Origin: CS4-C045 sp964347545
GTDB lineage: Bacteria > Planctomycetota > Planctomycetia > Pirellulales > UBA7805
Assembly: GCA_964347545.1 (NCBI GenBank)
Contig: CAYFZZ010000046.1
Location: 1-19,482 of the forward strand
Length of the DNA: 19,482 bases
Direction of reading: 5' to 3'
A program made the position numbers and the translations under genes. A model generated the notes under the pieces. That model was not told where the DNA came from. It made no database searches and saw nothing but the letters and a program-made list of their open reading frames with translations. Positions 13,792 through 19,482 of this stretch are shown piece by piece (position 1 is the stretch's first letter; each line of letters starts with the position of its first letter).

Positions 13792-16256
13792 GCGGACTGT
13801 TTTCTCTGCTGGCCGAGGGCACCTCTGCGGTCCACTTCGAGTGGGGGCGGGACCTGTCCACACCCGCCGCGTGGCTGCTGCCGCTGGGCGTCTTTCTGCT
13901 GCTGGCCTGGTTTGTGGTGGGAACCTACCTCCTGGACTGCGTGGAACTGGGCCGGCGGAAGGCGATCGGGCTGATCAGCCTCCGCCTGCTGGCCCTGGCC
14001 GGGATTCTGCTGGTCTACCTCCAACCCCAATGGCGAGCTCGACGCGAGATCGTACAAAACTCGCGGGTCTTGCTGCTGGTGGACACCAGTCAGAGCATGG
14101 GTCGGCGGGACGTACCCAGCGAAGTGGCCAACGGCAGCGAGGGGATGCAGAGTCGCATCGAGCGGGTGGTGCAGGAGCTGCAGAGCGGACCGATGTTAGG
14201 CGCCTTGCGGAAAACCCACGACGTGGCGGTTTACCGGTTTGACCAGGAGGACAAGCCGACCCCGGTCGCCACGCTGGCAAAATTCCCCCCCGAGGCCGCG
14301 GAGGCTCCACCCCCATCGCCAGCTGCAGAGGACTGGCCAGACCGACTGGTCGCCCAAGGGGCCAGCACCAAGCTGGGGCAGGCCGTGTTCCAACTGGTGC
14401 TGGACGAACGAGCCACACCCGTTTCGGCGATCGTCGTGTTTAGCGACGGTCAGCGGACCGCCGGGATGCAGCTGGAGGAAGCGGCTGCTCTGGCCAGCGA
14501 GGAAAAACTGCCGGTCTATACGATTGGCCTGGGATCGCGCAAGGTACCTCAGTTCGTGCGGCTGGCTGACTTTTCTGCACCGGCGCGGGCCTACGTGGAC
14601 GATCCTTTCGAAGTGACCGCGTACTTGCAGTCCGAGGGGCTGGCCGGCCGCGGTGCGGTCGTCACGCTGAAGCAAATCGCTGCGGCCGAGTCCTCCCAGC
14701 AGGAGGCCGACGAGACGGGGGTGTTTTATCAAGCCGAGACCACCCTGGGGGTCGATCGCGAGGACGTGGTGCCGGTGTTGTTCGATGTCGAGGGACTGGC
14801 CCGGGCGGGCCGCTACGCCTTCCAGCTGGAAGTCCAGGTCAAAGGGCAGCGTCCCGGTGCTGCCCAGACCGCTCGACGCTTCTACGTCGACGTGCTGGAC
14901 CGCCAGACCCGGGTCCTGCTGATCGCGGGGGGACCGACCCGCGAATTCCGGTTCCTCCGCAGCCTCTTGCAGCGAGACAAGTATGTCGATCTGGATCTGG
15001 TGTTGCAGAGCGTTCGCCGCGACCGGCTGAACGATCCCAGCTATCTGGCCGCATTTCCGGGGACGCGGGACGAGCTGGCTCGCTACGATGCCGTGATCGC
15101 CCTGGATCCGGACTGGACCGGCGTAAGCCCGGCGACGGCGGCCGCCATCGAGCAGTGGGTCAGCGAGGATGCCGGCGGGCTGATCGTCATTCCCGGCAAC
15201 GTCCACGCGGGCAACATCATCCGCAGTTGGGTCTACGATCCCGATTACCAGCTGTTGCGCGACCTGTATCCGGTCCATTTCCTGGACCGCTTTGCCCAAC
15301 TGGCGGATCGCCCTCCCGGTTCCCCGAGCGCCTGGCCTTTGGAATTTACCCGCGCCGGCGACGAAGCCGATTTTCTGCGGCTGGACGACAACCCGGCGGA
15401 AAGCCAGCGGCAGTGGTCGGCCTTTGGCGGGGTGTACGGCGGCTACCCAGCGAAGGGAGCGAAATACGGAGCGACCGTCTATGCCCGCTTCGCCGACTCC
15501 CTGGCCGAACCGACCGGCTTTGATCCCATCTACTTCGCGGGCCAGTTTTACGGCAAGGGGCGCGTGTTTTATATCGGCAGCGGCGAAATGTGGCGGTTGC
15601 GGCAACAAGACGAAGCCTATTTCGAACAGTTCTACACCCGACTGATCCGCCACATCACGATGGGGCGTTTGCATCAGGGGTCGGCCCGCGGCGACGCCCT
15701 CCTCCTGGAGAAAGAACAGTACCACGTGGGCGACACCGTGCCTGTCGTCGCCCACCTAAAGAACGCCGCCCGCCAACCGCTGGAAGTTCCCGAGGTCACC
15801 CTGTTCCTCTTCGATTCCGAGGGTCGGGGCACACCCGTGAAGCTGGTTCGCGACGCAGCGCGGCCAGGGACCTTTCGCGGCGAATTTGTCGCTCGCCAGG
15901 CAGAAGACTATCGGCTGGATCTGCTGCTACCCGAGAGCGACCAGGAGACCCTCTCCAAGGTCATCAAGGTGACGGCTGCCGACCTGGAGAATCGCCAACC
16001 CCAACAAAACGACCAGGCCCTCCGCCAGCTGGCCGAACAGACGGAGGGACGGTACTTCCCTTCGCTGGAAGCGGCCCACGGGGAAACCGATGACGCTCCC
16101 CTGGTACCCGCCTTGGAAGACCAGACCCGCGTCACGCCGGTGGCCGGGGACGTTGATCCGGTGTGGAAAGCTGCCTGGGCCCGCTGGATGATGTTCGCCA
16201 TTGTTGGTTTGTTGAGCGTCGAATGGTTGCTGAGGAGATTGTTCAAGCTGGCCTGA
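13788..16256 (+). CDS. vWA membrane protein with a GATase1-like domain
   Basis: This 822-aa protein has two N-terminal membrane helices (about 28-49 and 60-79), then a vWA domain with MIDAS motif DTSQS (99-103) and the strand SAIVVFSDGQ. A linker with beta-sandwich character follows. A GATase1-like fold (about 375-620) begins at VLLIAGGPTREF and includes FYGKGRVFYIGSGEMWRLR. A further Ig-like segment (about 640-730) precedes a C-terminal helix (about 797-815) and a basic tail LLRRLFKLA, which suggests a cytoplasmic C-terminus and an outward-facing body. The only Cys is residue 51, so amidotransferase catalysis is excluded. The start is the ATG in the ATGA overlap with the upstream gene, with GGAAGAA as ribosome site; a longer open frame from 13689 would overlap that gene by about 100 nt and is unlikely. 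It sits in the BatB position of a Bat-type operon. Confidence 0.88.
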   Translation: MSGLFSLLAEGTSAVHFEWGRDLSTPAAWLLPLGVFLLLAWFVVGTYLLDCVELGRRKAIGLISLRLLALAGILLVYLQPQWRARREIVQNSRVLLLVDTSQSMGRRDVPSEVANGSEGMQSRIERVVQELQSGPMLGALRKTHDVAVYRFDQEDKPTPVATLAKFPPEAAEAPPPSPAAEDWPDRLVAQGASTKLGQAVFQLVLDERATPVSAIVVFSDGQRTAGMQLEEAAALASEEKLPVYTIGLGSRKVPQFVRLADFSAPARAYVDDPFEVTAYLQSEGLAGRGAVVTLKQIAAAESSQQEADETGVFYQAETTLGVDREDVVPVLFDVEGLARAGRYAFQLEVQVKGQRPGAAQTARRFYVDVLDRQTRVLLIAGGPTREFRFLRSLLQRDKYVDLDLVLQSVRRDRLNDPSYLAAFPGTRDELARYDAVIALDPDWTGVSPATAAAIEQWVSEDAGGLIVIPGNVHAGNIIRSWVYDPDYQLLRDLYPVHFLDRFAQLADRPPGSPSAWPLEFTRAGDEADFLRLDDNPAESQRQWSAFGGVYGGYPAKGAKYGATVYARFADSLAEPTGFDPIYFAGQFYGKGRVFYIGSGEMWRLRQQDEAYFEQFYTRLIRHITMGRLHQGSARGDALLLEKEQYHVGDTVPVVAHLKNAARQPLEVPEVTLFLFDSEGRGTPVKLVRDAARPGTFRGEFVARQAEDYRLDLLLPESDQETLSKVIKVTAADLENRQPQQNDQALRQLAEQTEGRYFPSLEAAHGETDDAPLVPALEDQTRVTPVAGDVDPVWKAAWARWMMFAIVGLLSVEWLLRRLFKLA

Positions 16257-16290
16257 CCTTTGCGGGGCACGCCCCGTCCGGAAATTTGCC

Positions 16291-18615
16291 ATGTCCACCG
16301 CCACGTCCCCCATGCCGCTGACCCGCGAGATCAGCTCGCGACTGGCCGCGCTGCGCCACTTGATCCGCCTGTATGTCTGGGCCCGCGGCGTGGCCAGCTG
16401 CCTCAGCCTCGGCGCGGCCGTCTTCTGGCTCAGCCTGACCGTGGACTGGGTCTTCGAACCGTCGGCAGCCGTCCGGGGGGGGATTCTCGTGCTGGCAGGC
16501 CTCGTGGTCTTTGGGGCCGTCTACCACTGGCTGCTCAGCCGACTGCTGGTCCCCCTGCCCAACCGCAGCATGGCCGCTTTGCTCGAACGGCGCTACGGCC
16601 AGCTGGGGGACCGCCTTCTGACGGTGGTCGAATTGTCGCCGCGGAGTCCCGCCGTGGGTGGGTTCGATGCGAGCATGTTGCAGCAGACTCGTGCCGAGCT
16701 CCTCAAATTGCTGCCCCAAGCGGAAATCGTACCGGTCATCAATTTCCGGCCCCTGGGCAAGGCGCTCGGCCTGGCCCTGTTGCTGGTCGGCTCGGTGGTC
16801 GCCTTCACCTCCTGGCAACCCTCTGCCGCCCAAACCTGGTTCCACCGCAGTCTCTTGCTAGGCGACGCTCAGTGGCCCCGCGGGACGCGAATTGTCGTGG
16901 AAGGCTTCCCGCGACGCGATGGGAGGCGGCTGGTGAAGGTCGCCCGCGGCAGCAGCCTCACCGTGCAGGCCAAGGCGGACACGACGCTGGCTATTCCCGA
17001 TGCCCTGCAAATCCGTTACCAGACGGCCGAGGGTAGCCAGGGCCGGCCACTGATGACCATGCTCAAACGGGCCGTACCCGGGCGGGACGCCTACCAGGAC
17101 TTCGAATACGTGTTTGCGAACGTCCAGACCGATATCGTCTTTGACGTGGTCGCCCTGCACGGTGGAATGTTCGGCAAGAACGACCGCGTGCAGGATCTGC
17201 TGATCCAGGCCGTCGCCAGCCCCGACCTGGAAGACGTGGTCCTGCGGTGTCAGTATCCCGAGTATCTTCACCAGCGGCCGGAAGAATTCTCGGTTCGGCT
17301 GGTCCAGCCCCTTCCGGAGGGGACGGCCGTGACGATCTTGGCCCGCGCCAACAAGGACCTGGTCGAGGCCGCCTACCAAGTGCTGACCGACAATCCCGAC
17401 GCGCCGCGGCAACCCCTGCTGATCGCCAGCGACCAGCCGCGGGCGATCGAGCTCTCACTAGGCCCCCTCGCCGCGGACACCCGCGTCGTCTTCCACCTCC
17501 GCGACAGCGATGGCGTTGTCAATCAGCAACCGATTCGGACGTTGATCCGCATCATGGCGGATCAGCCGCCGCAGGTGGACATCAGCCTGGTCGGGATTGG
17601 CAAAGCGGTCACGCCCCGCGCCTCCCTGCCCCTGCGGGGAACCATCTGGGACGACCATGGCCTGTCGCGGACCTGGTTCGAGTACCAGGTGGAGGGTCGC
17701 GAGCCGCAGCAGGAGGATTTCCAGCTGCCGGGGGGCGGGGGGGGTGAGGAAGATCAGCAGGAAATGGAGTTCGAGGTCGAACAGGCTGCGGCCACGCCGG
17801 GAGTGAAATTGTCGCTGCGGGTCCAGGCCGCCGACAACTACGCTCTGGGCCCCCAGCCGCAGGTGGGCAGCAGCCAGCAATACGAATTGCAGGTGGTCAC
17901 GGAAGCCGAGCTGAGGGCCCTGCTGGAAACGCGGGAACGCATCTTGCGGCGACGTTTCGAAGGCATCATGGACGAGATGGCCCGCGTGCGGGATTCCCTT
18001 TCGCGGCTGCTGGGCCAGGGTCCTCCCCCGCGATCCGCGGGCTTGGACCCGCCGGGCGTCCCCGCGGGGGGTGATGCGCCGCAGAAGCAGGAGGCGGAGG
18101 CTGCGGGCACCCCCTCTTCGTCCCCCAGCCGCTTGTCGCGGCAGATCCTCCGTACCGAACAGGCCCTGCAGACCAGTGACCGCATGCGCCACGAAACCCA
18201 GGAGGTGGCGGACGAATTCGGGCGGATCCTGCACGAGCTGGAACATAACCAGGTCTCGTTTTTCGACGAAATTCAACAGCGGCTGGGCCAGGGGATTATC
18301 GCCCCCCTGACCGAGGTCGCCAACCAACAGTTTCCGCTGCTGGACGATCGATTGCAGCACTTGCGGCAAGTCGTGGAAGACCCGCGAGCCCGCGACCCGG
18401 CCGCCCTGGCGGCGCGCCGACAAGTCGACGTCCTCCTCCGACAGATGGAGGAAGTGCTGCAAAACATGCTGGAGCTGCAGAAGTTCAACGAGCTGCTGGC
18501 CGACCTGCGCCAGATCATCGAGGCCCAAAAACAGGTTTCTCAGTTGACCGTGAAAGAACGCGAGCGGCTTAAGCAGAGGCTGAAGGACGAGTTAAGAAAA
18601 GACCTGCTCGATTGA
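16291..18615 (+). CDS. DUF4175-like membrane protein with coiled-coil C-terminus
   Basis: This 774-aa protein has a basic N-terminus, three membrane helices (about 31-53, 61-83 and 156-176), and a long region that should face outward. Features that recall DUF4175 proteins are ALLERRYGQLGDRLLTVVEL (96-115), a beta-rich middle with paired Ig-like strands, and LPLRGTIWDDHGLSRTWFEY (about 448-467). A Gly/Glu linker (PGGGGGEEDQQ, near 479-489, encoded by G6-C-G8) precedes a helical, Gln/Glu/Arg-rich tail (about 540-770) that should form coiled coils. The family assignment is by eye and tentative; no enzymatic motif is visible. It starts 34 nt after the second vWA gene, with GGAAA 5' of the ATG, and is probably cotranscribed. 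The C-terminal coiled coil may contact the coiled-coil protein encoded next. Confidence 0.75.
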   Translation: MSTATSPMPLTREISSRLAALRHLIRLYVWARGVASCLSLGAAVFWLSLTVDWVFEPSAAVRGGILVLAGLVVFGAVYHWLLSRLLVPLPNRSMAALLERRYGQLGDRLLTVVELSPRSPAVGGFDASMLQQTRAELLKLLPQAEIVPVINFRPLGKALGLALLLVGSVVAFTSWQPSAAQTWFHRSLLLGDAQWPRGTRIVVEGFPRRDGRRLVKVARGSSLTVQAKADTTLAIPDALQIRYQTAEGSQGRPLMTMLKRAVPGRDAYQDFEYVFANVQTDIVFDVVALHGGMFGKNDRVQDLLIQAVASPDLEDVVLRCQYPEYLHQRPEEFSVRLVQPLPEGTAVTILARANKDLVEAAYQVLTDNPDAPRQPLLIASDQPRAIELSLGPLAADTRVVFHLRDSDGVVNQQPIRTLIRIMADQPPQVDISLVGIGKAVTPRASLPLRGTIWDDHGLSRTWFEYQVEGREPQQEDFQLPGGGGGEEDQQEMEFEVEQAAATPGVKLSLRVQAADNYALGPQPQVGSSQQYELQVVTEAELRALLETRERILRRRFEGIMDEMARVRDSLSRLLGQGPPPRSAGLDPPGVPAGGDAPQKQEAEAAGTPSSSPSRLSRQILRTEQALQTSDRMRHETQEVADEFGRILHELEHNQVSFFDEIQQRLGQGIIAPLTEVANQQFPLLDDRLQHLRQVVEDPRARDPAALAARRQVDVLLRQMEEVLQNMLELQKFNELLADLRQIIEAQKQVSQLTVKERERLKQRLKDELRKDLLD

Positions 18616-18628
18616 CCCCTTTTTCAGG

Positions 18629-18654
18629 TATAATTGTGCAATAGTGATGAGGGG
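18629..18654 (+). promoter_or_regulatory. Perfect TATAAT box and GAGGGG ribosome site before the last gene
   Basis: TATAAT at 18629-18634 is a full -10 consensus in an AT-rich patch, 28 nt before the ATG at 18662. No -35 box stands at normal spacing; the TTGACC at 18612-18617 is only 11 bp away. GAGGGG at 18649-18654 sits 7 nt before the ATG and is a good Shine-Dalgarno site. The last gene may therefore be expressed partly on its own. Confidence 0.4.
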
Positions 18655-18661
18655 TTTTGTC

Positions 18662-19482
18662 ATGTCCCGGATTAGCCTGAGACGTCTCTGGGCGGTGCTG
18701 ACCGTTGCGGTGGGGATCTGCAGCCCGCTGGGTGCCGTGGGCCATTCCGCCACCAGCATGGCTGCAGAGAATCGGCCCGGTGACCCTTCTGCGGCCGAGA
18801 GTGATCAGCTGGCCGTGGAACAGAGCCGGGTGGCGGACGGCTACACGCGATTCAAGAAGAATTTGACGGACCTTGCAGATTTCCTCAAACAGACCGATCC
18901 GGCTCGAGCGGCAACCTTGGAAAAGGCCGTGCAGGAGATGAGCCGCGCCGGGACCAGCGAATCCCTCGAACAGATCGTGGAACGGCTGGCCGGTCCTGCC
19001 CTCCTGCTGAGAGACGTCGACGAAGTCATCGGCCAGCAAGAAACGGTGGAACAACAACTGCTGGCCCTGCTGGAACTCCTCTTGACCGAAGACCGCGCGA
19101 CACGGAACGAAGACGAAAAAGCGCGCGTCCGCCGCTACATCAAGTACCTCAAGCGGGTCCGTAAAATCCAGAAAGGCCTGCAAGGGCAAACGCAACGGGG
19201 AGGGGAGACCGCCGAACTGGCTCCGCGCCAGGAGAATCTGGCCCAACGGACTCAGCAGATCGCCGAGGAGATCCGCCAGGGGGAAGCGGACCAGCAAGCC
19301 CCCCCGGCCACCGACACCCCGGAAGAAAAGCGACAGGGACCCGGTGACGAGTCCGGGCCGAAGCAGGACCCGGGGCAGAGCCAGGGCGACACCCAGAAAA
19401 AAGCGGACGGAAAAAGCCCCACCGAGGATCAAGGTCAGGATCAAGGTCAGGATCAAGGCCAAGGGCAGGGACAGGGTCAAGG
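18662..19482 (+). CDS. Exported coiled-coil protein with Gln/Gly/Asp-rich tail (3' end beyond window)
   Basis: At least 273 codons are open from ATG 18662 to the window edge, with no stop. Residues 6-25 form a signal-peptide core (LRRLWAVLTVAVG), with likely cleavage near SMA|AEN (34/35). Residues about 47-205 are strongly helical and charged (for example YIKYLKRVRKIQKGLQGQ), consistent with coiled coil. From about 207 the chain becomes Pro/Gln/Gly/Asp/Lys-rich and ends in repeated DQGQ, then GQ, units. A strong ribosome site (GAGGGG, 7 nt spacing) supports the start. I do not recognise a family. Position, secretion signal and coiled coil make it a likely partner of the DUF4175-like protein 46 nt upstream. 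Minus-strand open frames across this region are shadows. Confidence 0.8.
   Translation, partial: MSRISLRRLWAVLTVAVGICSPLGAVGHSATSMAAENRPGDPSAAESDQLAVEQSRVADGYTRFKKNLTDLADFLKQTDPARAATLEKAVQEMSRAGTSESLEQIVERLAGPALLLRDVDEVIGQQETVEQQLLALLELLLTEDRATRNEDEKARVRRYIKYLKRVRKIQKGLQGQTQRGGETAELAPRQENLAQRTQQIAEEIRQGEADQQAPPATDTPEEKRQGPGDESGPKQDPGQSQGDTQKKADGKSPTEDQGQDQGQDQGQGQGQGQ
19427..19482 (+). repeat. In-frame 12-bp repeat GATCAAGGTCAG degenerating to 6-bp GGNCAR units
   Basis: Two exact copies of GATCAAGGTCAG (19427-19438, 19439-19450) are followed by a variant copy (19451-19462) and then 6-bp units GGGCAG, GGACAG, GGTCAA up to the window edge. The unit length is a multiple of three, so it encodes DQGQ and GQ repeats without changing frame. 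The array probably continues beyond the window. Confidence 0.9.

Noticed and set aside
14196..15755. A 519-codon open frame on the minus strand
   Set aside because: It is antisense to the second vWA gene, whose MIDAS and membrane segments are clear. The minus-strand product shows no recognisable motif.
16263..16276. The palindrome CGGGGCACGCCCCG between the second vWA and DUF4175-like genes, as a terminator
   Set aside because: The stem is only 5-6 bp and no T run follows. The next gene starts 14 nt later, so transcription most likely continues. A weak RNA hairpin is possible.
18612..18634. TTGACC as -35 partner of the TATAAT box
   Set aside because: The spacing is 11 bp, too short for sigma-70. 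The TGA inside it is the stop codon of the preceding gene.
18615..18655. ACCCCT/AGGGGT pairing that might mask the ribosome site of the last gene
   Set aside because: It is only a 6-bp stem with a 29-nt loop and no alternative structure. Too weak to call a regulatory switch.
18569..19480. A 303-codon open frame on the minus strand at the window end
   Set aside because: It spans the intergenic gap and the signal peptide of the plus-strand coiled-coil gene. That gene has a good ribosome site, export signal and protein-level repeats.

Overview
The window is a GC-rich bacterial chromosome segment with dense, long genes. Almost everything points to a planctomycete, most likely of the Pirellula lineage. 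The signs are a Hanks-type Ser/Thr kinase with a proline-rich linker and C-terminal membrane anchor, a giant secreted PQQ-type propeller protein, a secreted terpenoid-cyclase-fold protein ending in LPIYQR, a MoxR / DUF58 / BatA-like / vWA gene train, and few clear Shine-Dalgarno sites. The lineage is inferred from gene content and style, not from a marker-gene comparison.

Layout. Positions 16-99 hold twelve tandem 7-bp units (CTCACCC or CTCACCA). A plausible promoter follows directly, then an RluA-type pseudouridine synthase (171-869) and a membrane-anchored Ser/Thr kinase (1111-2499). A tRNA-Phe(GAA) gene (2576-2648) converges on an HU-family DNA-binding protein gene on the minus strand (2818-3132), with two terminator-like hairpins between them. 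A 483-bp gap (3133-3615) holds the HU leader and a good plus-strand promoter.

From 3616 to the end of the window all genes are on the plus strand and look like one functional block: a 1576-aa exported propeller/TPR protein, an exported terpenoid-cyclase-fold protein, a MoxR AAA+ ATPase, a DUF58 protein, a BatA-like vWA membrane protein, a second vWA membrane protein, a DUF4175-like membrane protein with a coiled-coil tail, and an exported coiled-coil protein with a Gln/Gly/Asp-rich tail that runs off the window. This last gene, 18662-19482, has no stop codon inside the window.

How the genes may work together. The order MoxR, DUF58, BatA-like, vWA matches the core of the Bat (aerotolerance-type) operons known from Bacteroidetes and Leptospira. 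Here it is extended on both sides by large exported proteins. Topology read from charges around the membrane segments puts MoxR and DUF58 in the cytoplasm and nearly all the mass of the other products on the outer face of the cytoplasmic membrane. I infer a planctomycete version of a MoxR-controlled envelope machine. Its substrate cannot be read from the sequence.

The most unusual non-coding signal is a second set of 7-bp repeats (TGGTCAG/CTGACCA), arranged as a 15-bp inverted repeat. It fills the whole gap between the DUF58 and BatA-like genes and differs by one base per unit from the repeats at the start of the window.
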